Positions 22,977 through 32,742 of a stretch of DNA of 64,000 bases are shown here, in pieces (within the stretch, counting starts at the first letter, position 1; every line of letters begins with the position of its first letter). Both the position numbers and the translations under genes were made by a program. Under the pieces are notes generated by a model, which saw nothing but the letters and a program-made list of their open reading frames with translations, had not been told where the DNA came from and made no database searches. The stretch is from a bacterium (GTDB lineage: Bacteria; Acidobacteriota; Thermoanaerobaculia; Multivoradales; J023). The stretch covers positions 1-64,000 of the forward strand of contig JAAELT010000366.1 of NCBI GenBank assembly GCA_024226315.1, read 5' to 3'.

Positions 22977-23228
22977 CGCCTCAGCTCCTTTCTCGATCGG
23001 TTGTTTGCCACACGCCGGGAAGACCCCGACCTCCCACCGGACACCGCCCGCTCCAACGTCGCCACTCACCAGGCGCCTGAGCACGAGCCGCCCGATCGGC
23101 AGCTCGAGCGCGGCGCCCCAGGTCCCGCAGAGGCCGAGCCAGGTCGCAAACGGCAGCGACGAGCGCGCCGCTGCCGCACGCCACCGGCGCTCGACCCAAC
23201 CGGAAACCTCGACGACGATCCGAGCCAT
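22977..23228 (-). other. Open reading frame in frame with, and upstream of, ssb
   Basis: ATG 23228 lies 24 bp after the surface-protein stop and opens 84 codons (MARIVVEVSGWVERRWRAAA, WLGLCGTWGAALELPIGRLV) that run without a stop into the SSB start. The composition looks coding. Either it is a small protein whose stop was lost, giving an optional N-terminally extended SSB, or chance. The strong internal ribosome-binding site shows that normal SSB is made anyway. Confidence 0.35.
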
Positions 23229-23252
23229 GGCGATGCCCCCACAGGCGCACCC

Positions 23253-26200
23253 CTAGGACAGCCGCCGCTCCCCACGCAGACGCCAGGCGGCGATTCCCCC
23301 GAGGACGACCACGAAGATGGCGAGACCCCACGGCGAAAGCACGGGGATGTCGACCACACCCAAGCCCCCACTGAGCTCGGTCACGGTGGGATCATTCGGC
23401 TCCGGGGTGGCAGGATCGTCGGTGAGGACAGTGGGGAAGTGGGGACTCTCGATCCGGCCCTGGGCCTGCACCTCGCTCAACCCACCTGCCTCCACCACCT
23501 CCACCGCGTAGAAGATCAGCATCTCGCCGCGCGGTTCAAGCGAGCTTCTCTCCACCACAAACGAACCATCCCCCTCGATCACGTGCGAGCCTTCCGAGGA
23601 GGCACTGCCCTCGAGATACCTCGTGTGCGGATCGAGATCGACCGAGTACGTCAATTCAAGCGCCGCAGCCTTCCCCACGTTGCGGACGGCGACGTCGTAC
23701 TCGATGACCACACCGTCGACACCGTAGGGCCCGCCGTCGACGATCCAGTCCGTCTTCTCAGCGACGATCTCCGGCTCACCGACCGGCGGTGGCAGGACCG
23801 CCACGATCGGAGTCGTCTCGATGGCGAGATTGTTCGTAGGGTCGAGATCCTCGCCGCCCGAGCCGTCGTCCAGCACCGACGCGACGTTCTCGAGCTCCCG
23901 GCGGTCAATGACGTCCGCTGAGAGCACGAAACCGATCACGAACACCTGCGCCGGCGCGCCCGCGGCCACGTTGCCCACCGCGAGCGAGCAGGTCGTCTCG
24001 CCACACCCCCACTCCGGACCGCTCGCCACCGCGCTGAAGCTCGTCAGGTCCGGAATCACGTCGTTGATCACGACGCCCGTGGCGTCCTGGTTGCCGGCGT
24101 TGGAGACGGCGATCGTGTAGAGCACCAGACCGTCCGGCTTGATCGCCGTCCCGCCATCGTCCTTGACCACCGTCAGGTCCGGACCGGTGCCGCCTGTGCC
24201 TACGCGCAATGGCGTGGCCTCACTCGCGGAGTTGTCCGCCGGATCGAGATCGGCACCGTTGGCACCGTCGTCGCTCGCGGTGACGGCGTTTGCGATCTCG
24301 CGCACGCCTGCTGAGACGGGCGAGTCGACGAGAAACGCGATTTCGAAGCTCGGGGGCGGATCGCCGACGTCGAGCGCACCGACTGAGAACGTACAGGCGG
24401 ATCCCGGAACGACCTCGGCACACACCCACCCCGGATCGCTCGCTGAGCTCTCGAATACCACGTGATCGGGGACGATGTTCTCGAGGACGACACCCGCAGC
24501 GCCTCTGTTGCCGACGTTCTCGACGCTCACCGTGTAGGTCACGACCTCACCCGCGCTGGTCATGGCGCCGCCATCGTCCAGCGTGCCGACCAGATCGGGC
24601 CCTGAGCCCGAGCCCGAGCTGATGGGCGTCGACTCCGTGTCGCTGTTGTCGGCGGGGTCGAGATCCGCTCCGCCGGAGCCGTCGTCGGCCACGGTCGCGG
24701 TGTTCGAAATCTTGGTGACTCCAGCTGCCAACGGGTCGTTGACCACGAACGTGATGCCGACACTGAGCGCCACAGCACCCACATCCACGCCACCAACGCC
24801 GAGCGTGCAGGTACCAGCCGTGCAGCTCCAGCCCGGCGTGCTGGCTGGACTGTTGAACGAAGCGTTCGCCGGGACGGCGTCCGTGATGACCACCCCCGAG
24901 GCGTGCTGGTTGCCCACGTTCTCGACCGTGAGCGTGTAGCCCACGCTCTCGCCGGCGCCGACGCTGACGCCGGCGTCATCCTTGACGAGGACCAGATCCG
25001 GGCCGGTGCCGCCGCCAGGACCTGATGAGATCGGCGTGGTCACGGAGGCGGTGTTGTTCGACAGGTCGGGATCCACTCCGCCGGTGCCGTCGTCGGAGGT
25101 CGTGGCGGTGTTGAGAATCGCCGTCACTCCCGCCGCCAGAGGTGAGTCGACCGTGACCGCGAACTGAATGTCCTGCGGCGAAGATCCCGCCCGCAGCACC
25201 GGAATGAAGAACGTGCAGGTCGATCCCGGGCCGCCGTCAGGACAGCTCCAGCCGACGTCGCTGGCCAGAGTGTCGAAGCGGGTGTGATCCGGCACCACGT
25301 CGGTCACCTCCACGCCCGAGGCGTCCTGGTTGCCCAGGTTCTCAACCGACAGCGTGTAGACGACGGTGTCACCCGCGTCGGCGGTGACCCCGCCGTCGCT
25401 CTTGACCACTGCCAAGTCGGGTGCGGTGCCGCCTCCCGGACCCGTGCCGAGGGGCGTCGAGTCCGTGGCGGTGTTGTTCGAAAGGTCGGGGTCGACGCCG
25501 CCCGAGCCGTCGTCGGAGGCAGAAGCGGTGTTGGTGATATCGCTCACGCCGGCGGCGAGCGGTGAGTCGACCGTCACCGCGAACTGGACGCTCGGCGCCG
25601 AGGTGGCCGCGGCCACGGTGCCGAGGAGTAGCGTGCAGGTCGATCCGGCACCCGTGCCCGCGCAGCTCCAGCCTGCCTCACTGGCGGCGGCCTCGAAGCG
25701 GGTGTTCTGCGGCACGGTCTCGGTCAAGAGGACACCGGAGGCATCCTGGTTGCCCAGGTTCTGAACCGACAACCTGTAGACGATGGCCTCGCCGGCGTTC
25801 GCGGTAATCCCGCCGTCGGTCTTGGAGAGAGCCAGGTCGGGTGCCGTACCGCCTCCCGGACCCGTGCCGAGGGGCGTTGAGTCCGTGGCGGTGTTGCTCG
25901 AGGGGTCGGGGTCGACGCCGCCCGAGCCGTCGTCGGAGGCAGAAGCGGTGTTGGTGATCTCGGTGACCCCTGCAGCGACGGGCGAGTCTACGTCCACAGC
26001 GAAGAGGAAGTTCGAGGGAGCCGCGCCCGCGGCTAGCAGCGGCACGCTCAGCGTGCAGGTCGAGCCCGCGACCGCACCCGAGCAACTCCAGGCACCGTCG
26101 CTCGATACCGCGTTGAACCCCGCGTGCGCGGGCACCGTCTCCGTGACCGTCACGCCCGAAGCATCCTGGTTGCCCAGGTTTTGAAGCGACAGCGTGTAGA

Positions 26201-27938
26201 CGACCGTCTCGCCGGCGTCGACCGTGACGCCACCGTCGGTCTTGGCCAACGCCAGGTCCGGTGCCGTACCGCCTCCCGGACCCGTGCCGAGCGGCGTCGA
26301 GTCCGTGGCGGTGTTGTCGGCGAGGTCGAGGTCGACGCCACCGGTGCCGTCGTCTGAGACCGTGGCGGTGTTGGTGATCGCGGTGATCCCCGCCCCTACC
26401 GGCGAGATCACGTCGAATGCAATCACCGGCTGCTGAGGCGGCGCTCCGGCAGCGACGTCGCCTACCAGCAGCGTGCAGGTGTCCGCGGCACAGCTCCAGC
26501 CTGGGGAGCTCGCGCTAGCTGAGAACCTCGCGTTCGCCGGGACCGTGTCGGTGATGATCACCCCCGCGGCGTCCTGACTACCCGTGTTCGAGAGCGTCAG
26601 CGTGTAGGACACCGATCCGCCGGCATCGGTCGTCACGCCGCCGTCGTCTTTGGACAGCACCAGGTCAGGTCCCGTGCCCCCGCCGAAGTCGATTGGCGTC
26701 ACCTCGGACGCCGCGTTGTCCGCGCTTACCAAGTCCGGCCCCACGGTCCCATCGTCGGTGACCATCGCGGAGTTGGTGATCGCAGTGACTCCCGCAGCCA
26801 GCGGGTCATCGACCCGGAAGCCGATGGTGACGACCCTCGGCGGTTCGACCACCCGCACCGTGCCCGCCGCCAGCGAGCAGCTACCGCCCGAGCAGCTCCA
26901 GCCAGCCGAGCTCATCGAAGGGTCGAAGCTGGTCTCAGCCGGTACCGCGTCTGAGAGCACCACGCCGGCCGCATCCTGCGTGCCCACGTTGTCGACGCTC
27001 AGCGTGTAGACCACCGTCTGGCCCGCGCCGACGCTTGCTACGCCGTCGTCCTTGGTCAAGCGCAAATCGACGCCGGTCGCGGGCGAGTCGATCGGCGTCG
27101 TGTCGGTAGCGGTGTTGCTCGAGGGATCGAGGTCGGGCTCCGAGGCGCCGTCGTCTGAGACGACAACAGTGTTGCTGATCTCGGTCACGCCCGCCGCCAG
27201 CGGCAAGTCGACAGCAAAGGCGATGTCGAAGCTCCTCGGCGCATCGAGCACACCGATGAAACCCACCGCCAGCGAGCAGCTTCCCGCGGAACACGCCCAC
27301 CCCGGATCGCTCTCGGCAGAGCTGAAGGTGGTATTCGTTGGCACGACGTCTGAGAGCACCACGCCACCCGTGTCCTGGGTTCCCTCGTTCGAGACGGTGA
27401 TCGTGTAGACGACCACGTCGCCCGCGCCAGCCAACGCGCCGCCGTCGGTCTTGGTGACCACCAGGTCAGGTCCCGTTTCCGGGCTGAACGGCGTGACGTC
27501 GAAGGCGAAGTTGTTCGAGGGATCGAGGTCGAGGCCCGAGGAGCCGTCGTCGCCCACGAGCGAGATGTTGCGGATCGCCTGAGCCGCCACCGGCAGCGGC
27601 GAGTCGACGTCGAAGCCGATCAGGAACGTCTGAGCCGGTGCGCCACCGGCCACGGCCGCGAGCGACAGGAAGCAGCTCACCAGCGGATTCGAGCAGCTCC
27701 AGGCCGGATCGCTCACGGCCGCGTTGAAGGTCACGTTCGCTGGCGCTACATCCCTCAGCAGCACGCCGGTCGCGGTGCCGCCGGCGTTTTCCACCGTGAT
27801 GGCGTAGATCACGGTATCGCCGGGAGTGGCGACCACTCCCCCGTCGTCCTTGGTCACGATCAGATCGGGCGGTTGCGCTGCGGTGGCTGCGGCGATGAGC
27901 AGGCAGAGGAATGTCGAAAGCAGGAATCTTCGGGTCAT
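23253..27938 (-). CDS. Large DUF11-repeat surface protein with IPTL-CTERM-like tail
   Basis: A 1561-residue secreted protein. The signal peptide is MTRRFLLSTFLCLLIAAATA; GGAGGAC precedes the ATG. Ten ~115-residue DUF11 repeats start PDLxxxKxDGG and include QDASGVxxTDxVP and SDDGxGGxDLDPxxN; a diverged eleventh starts PEIVAEKTDW. The C-terminus VDIPVLSPWGLAIFVVVLGG, then WRLRGERR, is an IPTL-CTERM-like sorting signal (motif, TM helix, basic end). It begins 19 bp after trbI and so belongs to the transfer operon. A stalk-like adhesin or mating-pair stabiliser exposed on the envelope is a reasonable inference. The repeats are individually alike, which also invites length variation. Confidence 0.85.
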   Translation of the reverse strand: MTRRFLLSTFLCLLIAAATAAQPPDLIVTKDDGGVVATPGDTVIYAITVENAGGTATGVLLRDVAPANVTFNAAVSDPAWSCSNPLVSCFLSLAAVAGGAPAQTFLIGFDVDSPLPVAAQAIRNISLVGDDGSSGLDLDPSNNFAFDVTPFSPETGPDLVVTKTDGGALAGAGDVVVYTITVSNEGTQDTGGVVLSDVVPTNTTFSSAESDPGWACSAGSCSLAVGFIGVLDAPRSFDIAFAVDLPLAAGVTEISNTVVVSDDGASEPDLDPSSNTATDTTPIDSPATGVDLRLTKDDGVASVGAGQTVVYTLSVDNVGTQDAAGVVLSDAVPAETSFDPSMSSAGWSCSGGSCSLAAGTVRVVEPPRVVTIGFRVDDPLAAGVTAITNSAMVTDDGTVGPDLVSADNAASEVTPIDFGGGTGPDLVLSKDDGGVTTDAGGSVSYTLTLSNTGSQDAAGVIITDTVPANARFSASASSPGWSCAADTCTLLVGDVAAGAPPQQPVIAFDVISPVGAGITAITNTATVSDDGTGGVDLDLADNTATDSTPLGTGPGGGTAPDLALAKTDGGVTVDAGETVVYTLSLQNLGNQDASGVTVTETVPAHAGFNAVSSDGAWSCSGAVAGSTCTLSVPLLAAGAAPSNFLFAVDVDSPVAAGVTEITNTASASDDGSGGVDPDPSSNTATDSTPLGTGPGGGTAPDLALSKTDGGITANAGEAIVYRLSVQNLGNQDASGVLLTETVPQNTRFEAAASEAGWSCAGTGAGSTCTLLLGTVAAATSAPSVQFAVTVDSPLAAGVSDITNTASASDDGSGGVDPDLSNNTATDSTPLGTGPGGGTAPDLAVVKSDGGVTADAGDTVVYTLSVENLGNQDASGVEVTDVVPDHTRFDTLASDVGWSCPDGGPGSTCTFFIPVLRAGSSPQDIQFAVTVDSPLAAGVTAILNTATTSDDGTGGVDPDLSNNTASVTTPISSGPGGGTGPDLVLVKDDAGVSVGAGESVGYTLTVENVGNQHASGVVITDAVPANASFNSPASTPGWSCTAGTCTLGVGGVDVGAVALSVGITFVVNDPLAAGVTKISNTATVADDGSGGADLDPADNSDTESTPISSGSGSGPDLVGTLDDGGAMTSAGEVVTYTVSVENVGNRGAAGVVLENIVPDHVVFESSASDPGWVCAEVVPGSACTFSVGALDVGDPPPSFEIAFLVDSPVSAGVREIANAVTASDDGANGADLDPADNSASEATPLRVGTGGTGPDLTVVKDDGGTAIKPDGLVLYTIAVSNAGNQDATGVVINDVIPDLTSFSAVASGPEWGCGETTCSLAVGNVAAGAPAQVFVIGFVLSADVIDRRELENVASVLDDGSGGEDLDPTNNLAIETTPIVAVLPPPVGEPEIVAEKTDWIVDGGPYGVDGVVIEYDVAVRNVGKAAALELTYSVDLDPHTRYLEGSASSEGSHVIEGDGSFVVERSSLEPRGEMLIFYAVEVVEAGGLSEVQAQGRIESPHFPTVLTDDPATPEPNDPTVTELSGGLGVVDIPVLSPWGLAIFVVVLGGIAAWRLRGERRLS

Positions 27939-27957
27939 GGCGGGGTCCTCCGGACGA

Positions 27958-29136
27958 TCAGGAATAGGGCTCGGCGAACGTCAGGTCGCCGGTCAGGAAC
28001 ACGTTGAAAGCGGTACCGGCACGGATCCGCACCGTGGGCGGGATCGAGCCGTTGCGACGCAGGATCTCGGCGGAGGCTCGTTCGAGCTCGCGCGAGGCGC
28101 CGCCGATAGCGAGCTCCCCGGCTGAGAGCCCGAGCTCGTTACCCCCGGGCTGCGCCGCCTCGAAGCCGGCGCTCAGGAGCGACAGCAGCAGGGCGTTGCC
28201 GAAGATCCGCGCGGTGTGGTGGTCGACCCGGTCGTTCAGGCCGCTGCGACCCTGGGCGTCGACCGCCGGTAGGTCGGAGACGTCGATCGCGGAACCATCA
28301 GGCAGCAGGAAACGGATCCAGACGACCGCAAGGCGGTTCTGGCCGATCTCGAGACCGGAGTCATAAGCGCCGACGAGCTTGGTGCCGCGAGGCAGGAGAA
28401 GGTGGCGATAGTTGAGCGAGTCGCGGACGTCGCTCGAGATGTGCGCCAGGACCTGGCCGGGGAGATCGGAGTTGATCTCGGTCAGGAGCTGTGCGCGGAT
28501 GACCGTCCCCTGCCGGAGCAGGAACGGTCCGGCTGGAGCCTGAAGGCGCGCCTGTCGGTGGTGCGTCGCAGGAGCCTTGCGGGAGGCGGTCTCCGGCGTG
28601 CCGGGCCCGAGCGTCTCCTGGAGCCTCTCGAGCGAACCTGCCGAGAGGGTCGTGGGCGGGTTTCGAAGCAACTCGCCGAGGGCCCGGTTGTGCTCCTCGA
28701 AGTCCGCGAAGACCGAGCTCAGATCCGAGGTCGGCGAGCCGGGAGATCGCCGAGCCAGACCTGGCGGCTGCCGGCGGCGCGAGTAGGCGATCGGCTCTGA
28801 GAAGGCCCGCTTGACGCGGTCTGAGATCTCAGATTCAGGTGGCGGTAGCGTCTCTGGAGGCTCCGGCCGGCCCAGAAACGGGCCGAGGTCCGGCTCGAAG
28901 ATCGGCGGTGGCGCGGACTCCGCCTCGGGAAGATCCTCGAGCAGCTCGCGCGGCGGCTGAAGGCTGCCCGTGTCGATGGCGGGCTCGGGCCGAACGATCG
29001 GACCCTCGGAGCTGCGGGTCAGCAAGAAGGTGACGATGCCGAGGGTGAGGACAACGACTGCACTCGCCACCACGATGCGTCGCTTGTTGAAGCCGGAGGT
29101 CGCAGGGACGGGCCGGGACAGTACCGGACGCTTCAT
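27958..29136 (-). CDS. trbI: T4SS core-complex protein TrbI/VirB10
   Basis: A 392-residue protein: short cytoplasmic N-terminus, TM helix at residues ~20-42 (RIVVASAVVVLTLGIVTFLL), Pro-rich periplasmic spacer, then the conserved TrbI domain (LLRQGTVIRAQLLTEINSDL, YRHLLLPRGTKLVGAYDSGL, QNRLAVVWIRFLLPDG, TAFNVFLTGDLTF). VirB10 spans both membranes and gates the secretion channel. ATG 29136 overlaps the trbG stop (ATGA). Confidence 0.92.
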   Translation of the reverse strand: MKRPVLSRPVPATSGFNKRRIVVASAVVVLTLGIVTFLLTRSSEGPIVRPEPAIDTGSLQPPRELLEDLPEAESAPPPIFEPDLGPFLGRPEPPETLPPPESEISDRVKRAFSEPIAYSRRRQPPGLARRSPGSPTSDLSSVFADFEEHNRALGELLRNPPTTLSAGSLERLQETLGPGTPETASRKAPATHHRQARLQAPAGPFLLRQGTVIRAQLLTEINSDLPGQVLAHISSDVRDSLNYRHLLLPRGTKLVGAYDSGLEIGQNRLAVVWIRFLLPDGSAIDVSDLPAVDAQGRSGLNDRVDHHTARIFGNALLLSLLSAGFEAAQPGGNELGLSAGELAIGGASRELERASAEILRRNGSIPPTVRIRAGTAFNVFLTGDLTFAEPYS

Positions 29137-30119
29137 TGAAGCGCCTCGTTGATCAGGTGCAGGCGAGCCTGTCCATCGCCGTGCGGCAGCACCAGCACCA
29201 GGTGCTCCGCGACCCTCGGGACGACGAGCAGCGACGGATCGGTGGCCGCGGGAGAGAAGTTGACGATCGCGTCCTCACCACCCGTGACCTCGAAGATCGC
29301 CGGCAGGTCTCGGGCGCCCTCAGGCAGCTTGATGTAGGTGCGAACGCCGTCGTCGAAGACAGCCGCCGGCCGCCAGGGAAAGCGCGGTGAGCGCTTGAGA
29401 GGATTCCTCGAGCGGTGAGGGCGGACGTTGTAGCGCCAGTTGAGGTCTTCGATGCCGTCAGCAGCGGCGAGGCGGGTCGGAGCCGGCTTCTTCGAATCTT
29501 CGGCCAACGCGTCGGCCTGCAGCGCCCGCAGCTGCGCTCGCGTGGTCCAGCGCCGCAGCAGATCGTCGGGGTAGTAGAAGCTCAGCTGGCGGTGGTAGGG
29601 ACGCTGCGGGTTGGGATCCCTGGCGCCCGAATCCGTGCAGGGCGGTAGCTCCAGGAGGACGTCGTAGAAGCGCCGGTCGGTGGTGATGACGAGGTTGGTG
29701 GTCTTGTTGCAGGTGTCGCCCAGCTCGAAGTCGACCATCGGCCGCACGCCAACGATCGGAGTCGAGCCGCCGGGCCCAGTGGAGAGCTCGAAGGTCTGCC
29801 AGTGCTGAGCGTCCCCGGTCACAACGTCGAGGACGATCTCGCCCTCCTCGAGCACGATCTCGCAGATCCTCAGCGGCGCGCAGACGAGCGCGGGCTGCCG
29901 GTGGCCGAAGGGAAAGCGCTCGACCGTTCCTTCGTAGATGATCTGGGTGGTTGCGGTGTGGCCGCTGTGGCCGTAGTCGACAGTGGCGTCGCGGACGGAG
30001 GAGGAGACGCTCGACTCACCCTCGGCCTCCTCGGTCCAGGTCACAGCACCCTCTACTGGCACCGCTGGGATCAGGGGCAGGCAACAGGCGAAGAGCAGAG
30101 CGAAACGGCGCGAGGTCAT
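29133..30119 (-). CDS. trbG: T4SS outer-ring protein TrbG/VirB9
   Basis: A 328-residue protein. I use ATG 30119 (AAGGAG upstream, ATGA overlap with trbF); the longer frame is a shadow. The signal peptide is MTSRRFALLFACCLPLIPAV. The family-typical N-terminal beta region holds GEIVLDVVTGDAQHWQTFEL, TNLVITTDRRFYDVLLELPP and QLSFYYPDDLLRRW, and the C-terminal part has LNWRYNVRP, RPAAVFDDGVRTYIKLP and EHLVLVLPHGDGQARLHL. VirB9 forms the outer-membrane ring with VirB7/VirB10. Confidence 0.9.
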   Translation of the reverse strand: MTSRRFALLFACCLPLIPAVPVEGAVTWTEEAEGESSVSSSVRDATVDYGHSGHTATTQIIYEGTVERFPFGHRQPALVCAPLRICEIVLEEGEIVLDVVTGDAQHWQTFELSTGPGGSTPIVGVRPMVDFELGDTCNKTTNLVITTDRRFYDVLLELPPCTDSGARDPNPQRPYHRQLSFYYPDDLLRRWTTRAQLRALQADALAEDSKKPAPTRLAAADGIEDLNWRYNVRPHRSRNPLKRSPRFPWRPAAVFDDGVRTYIKLPEGARDLPAIFEVTGGEDAIVNFSPAATDPSLLVVPRVAEHLVLVLPHGDGQARLHLINEALQ

Positions 30120-30814
30120 CGGGGATCTCCTTCGAGTTGGTCGCTGGTCTTCGACCAGGTGAGGTTGGTGACGTAGAGCCCGAGCGGGTTCTGGGCGCTG
30201 ATCGACGCCCGCTTGCGAGCCGGCACGAGCTCGACCTCGAGCACCGCGGTCCACGAGGTCCGGGAGAGCTGGCGCGCGTGCGCCCGGGTGGTCTCGGTCT
30301 CGGTCCACTGGATCTGCCAGGAAGATTCCGACAGCGGCAGGAGCGAGAGGATGTGGACCTCGCGGTAGACCGAAAGAGCCAGGCGCCGGGGATCGTTCAC
30401 GGGGTCTGAGAAGTAGCGGTCGAGCGTGGTGCGCACGGGTCGGGTGGCGTGCACCAGGGCGCGGCTGCGGTTTCGAAAGAGCGCCCGCCGATCGGCGACG
30501 ACGGTGCGCAGATCGATCAGGAACTCGCTCAGCTCGTGGCGGATGTAGAGCTCGGGATCCTTGGTCTGGCGCGCCGGGCCGGCGTAGACCGTGCGGCCGA
30601 GGGGATCGACCTCGACGACGTGCACCAGCACCCGGCGGTGAGCCGCCTGCTGGACGAGACCGGCGACGAGAATGGCGATGACCGCCAGCGCGGCATAGAA
30701 CGCCACCTGCCACGAGCGGGCGGTGTCGGCCAGGCGGATGAAAGGAGCGTCGAAGACGCGGCCCTGCTCCAGACCAGCGAGCGCGGTCCCGGCCAGCTCG
30801 GAGCGCTCGCTCAC
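30116..30814 (-). CDS. trbF: T4SS inner-membrane protein TrbF/VirB8
   Basis: A 232-residue protein with a cytoplasmic N-terminus, one TM helix (residues ~37-55, FYAALAVIAILVAGLVQQAA) and a periplasmic NTF2-like domain (VHVVEVDPLGRTVYAGPARQ, YIRHELSEFLIDLRTVVADR, WQIQWTETETTRAHARQLSR, NPLGLYVTNLTWSK). This is the TrbF/VirB8 layout. It is coupled to trbL upstream (ATGA) and trbG downstream. Confidence 0.9.
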   Translation of the reverse strand: MSERSELAGTALAGLEQGRVFDAPFIRLADTARSWQVAFYAALAVIAILVAGLVQQAAHRRVLVHVVEVDPLGRTVYAGPARQTKDPELYIRHELSEFLIDLRTVVADRRALFRNRSRALVHATRPVRTTLDRYFSDPVNDPRRLALSVYREVHILSLLPLSESSWQIQWTETETTRAHARQLSRTSWTAVLEVELVPARKRASISAQNPLGLYVTNLTWSKTSDQLEGDPR

Positions 30815-31839
30815 TTCAGACCCTCAGCGATCCCGGGCGTCCACAGGTGGATGAACTCGCTGGCCACCTTCATCGGAAGCCGGATCGAGAGCAGCGCCCA
30901 GGCGAGAGAGGTCGCCGTGATGCGCAGCACGAAGACGAAGATCTCATCCTGCTGGAAGGCCGAAATCTGCTCCAGCTCGGCGGCCCAGGTGGCGGCGAAG
31001 CCCGCGCCCAGGTCGACGAAGAAGAGCAGCAGCATGTACTCGATCCCGAACTTCGCGGCGTAGCGGATGTAGTTGTCCGCCAGGCCGGCTGTAAGGCGAA
31101 AGCCCGAGAAGGCGAAAGGAATGGGCCCGAGCACTGCCAGCAGGTGACCCTCGACAGTGAGCATCAGGGCGCGCAGCGCAATCGCCAGCATCGAGGCGAG
31201 CGTGGCCACGACGAAGACGATGTAGAGGAGCGTGAACGGCCCCATCACGACTGTCGTGTTGAACAGGAAGAGCTTGGGCGAGAGGAAGATCTGCAGCAGG
31301 CCGAAGGCGGTGGCGGCGAGCACGTCGGGCTCGATGCCGTTTTCGAGCCCGGTAGCGGACTTGCCGAGACCGATGAAGAGCGTCATCGGCGCAACGCCCA
31401 TGCGGGGCCAGAACCACAGCGTGAGGGCGAGGAAGATAAGGATCAGAAGCTGACGCGCCACGGCCTGGCCGAGCGGGAATGGCGTCTGCCCGATCGCCCC
31501 GAGCAAGGTGCGGTATCCGACGTAGGCGACCTGCAAGATGAGGCAGAGCCCGAAGATGCCGAGAGCGGCCCCCGGCGGATCGGCTCCGAGCAGGAAGACC
31601 ACCCACTCATCGCTCGCCTCCTGGAGACTCGTGACGATCTGTCCAAAGAAGCCTGTACTCTGGGCGCGAGCCGGCAGCGCGAGGAACACGAGCGCCAGGG
31701 CGCTGCCGAGCCAGGACAGGGTGCGCAGCGAGGTTCGCTCGCGGAGCCGGGCCAGACGGCGGCAGGCACTGCGCGCGAGCGGATGCTCAGCCGCGCGGCG
31801 CACAGCGGCGAGGGGACGGCGGAAGATGCGAGGACTCAT
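30811..31839 (-). CDS. trbL: T4SS polytopic membrane protein TrbL/VirB6
   Basis: About 342 residues from ATG 31839 (GAGGGGG upstream); GTG 31869 would overlap the previous gene. An N-terminal signal/TM segment (WLGSALALVFLALPARAQ) is followed by at least five more hydrophobic helices (LLILIFLALTLWFWP, TLLYIVFVVATLASMLAIAL and others). The sequence fits TrbL/VirB6, which forms part of the inner-membrane translocation pore. Gene order J-L-F agrees with IncP/Ti trb operons. Confidence 0.87.
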   Translation of the reverse strand: MSPRIFRRPLAAVRRAAEHPLARSACRRLARLRERTSLRTLSWLGSALALVFLALPARAQSTGFFGQIVTSLQEASDEWVVFLLGADPPGAALGIFGLCLILQVAYVGYRTLLGAIGQTPFPLGQAVARQLLILIFLALTLWFWPRMGVAPMTLFIGLGKSATGLENGIEPDVLAATAFGLLQIFLSPKLFLFNTTVVMGPFTLLYIVFVVATLASMLAIALRALMLTVEGHLLAVLGPIPFAFSGFRLTAGLADNYIRYAAKFGIEYMLLLFFVDLGAGFAATWAAELEQISAFQQDEIFVFVLRITATSLAWALLSIRLPMKVASEFIHLWTPGIAEGLK

Positions 31840-31850
31840 GGCCAACCCCC

Positions 31851-32720
31851 TCAGAAGGTCTGAACCCACCAGGGAAACGGATCGATGCCGCTCTCGCCCG
31901 TGTGCTCCGGCACGAGCTCTCCAAACTCCCCGAGGAGGGCTTCGGCGAGCTCCTCAGCAGCCCGGCTCTGCGAAGCCAGGAGCTGCATGTCGCTGTTGAG
32001 CCGATGTGCGCCGAGCGTGCCCGCGGTCATGGCGAGCGCCTCCTGGCTTTGCCGCAACGCCACGAGTTGCTCAGCGGACAGCGCGGCGAGGGAGGTCTGA
32101 AGCTCGAGTGTCTGCTGCTGGCCCTCGGCCAGCGGCACCTGCTCCTTGAGCTGCTGGAGGTGCATCTGGCTGGCCAGCAGGTCCGCCTGGTCCTCGGCCA
32201 TGGCGGCGAGCGACTGGCGCACCGCCTGGAGCGTGCGCGCGGATTGGTAGCGTGCGTACTCGAGCGGCGCGCCGAAGTGGTAGGTCCCCGCCTCGCTCTG
32301 GACCTGGAGCGAAGCGCCGGCTGCCATCTCGCTGAAGGCGCGCCACCCGGGGAAGGTGATGTCGAACTCGTAGGTGACGTTCTCGAGCGAGTGGGACAGC
32401 GCCTGGTACTGACCCTGAAGGCTGTCGAACTGCTTCAGCAGCTCGGCCTGCACCTCCAGGAACTCGAGTACCTCCTCGCGGTACGGGATCTCCTCGAGCT
32501 TGAGGACGGTGTAGAACCAGTAGTCGAGCTCCTGGATCTGGTTGGCGATCATGATCGCCCGCTGGGCGATCTCGAACAGACGCTTCAGGTAGTCGAGAAT
32601 CGACTGGATGAGGTTGCTGTAGTCGAAAACGGGGATAGCGGCGGCGCTCATCGGCGGCGGTCCGACGAACGAGAGGCCGAGAAAGGCCACGAGAGAGAGA
32701 GAGAGAAGACGACGTTTCAT
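31851..32720 (-). CDS. trbJ: T4SS minor pilus protein TrbJ/VirB5
   Basis: A 289-residue protein from ATG 32720 (GAGGAG upstream). The signal peptide MKRRLLSLSLVAFLGLSFVG leads into a coiled-coil body: IPVFDYSNLIQSILDYLKRL, IANQIQELDYWFYTVLKL, an Ala/Gln-rich middle and HRLNSDMQLLASQSRAAEEL near the end. All are typical of TrbJ, the periplasmic VirB5-like protein at the pilus tip. Confidence 0.88.
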   Translation of the reverse strand: MKRRLLSLSLVAFLGLSFVGPPPMSAAAIPVFDYSNLIQSILDYLKRLFEIAQRAIMIANQIQELDYWFYTVLKLEEIPYREEVLEFLEVQAELLKQFDSLQGQYQALSHSLENVTYEFDITFPGWRAFSEMAAGASLQVQSEAGTYHFGAPLEYARYQSARTLQAVRQSLAAMAEDQADLLASQMHLQQLKEQVPLAEGQQQTLELQTSLAALSAEQLVALRQSQEALAMTAGTLGAHRLNSDMQLLASQSRAAEELAEALLGEFGELVPEHTGESGIDPFPWWVQTF

Positions 32721-32742
32721 GCTGGACTCCTCGGTGAACGGT

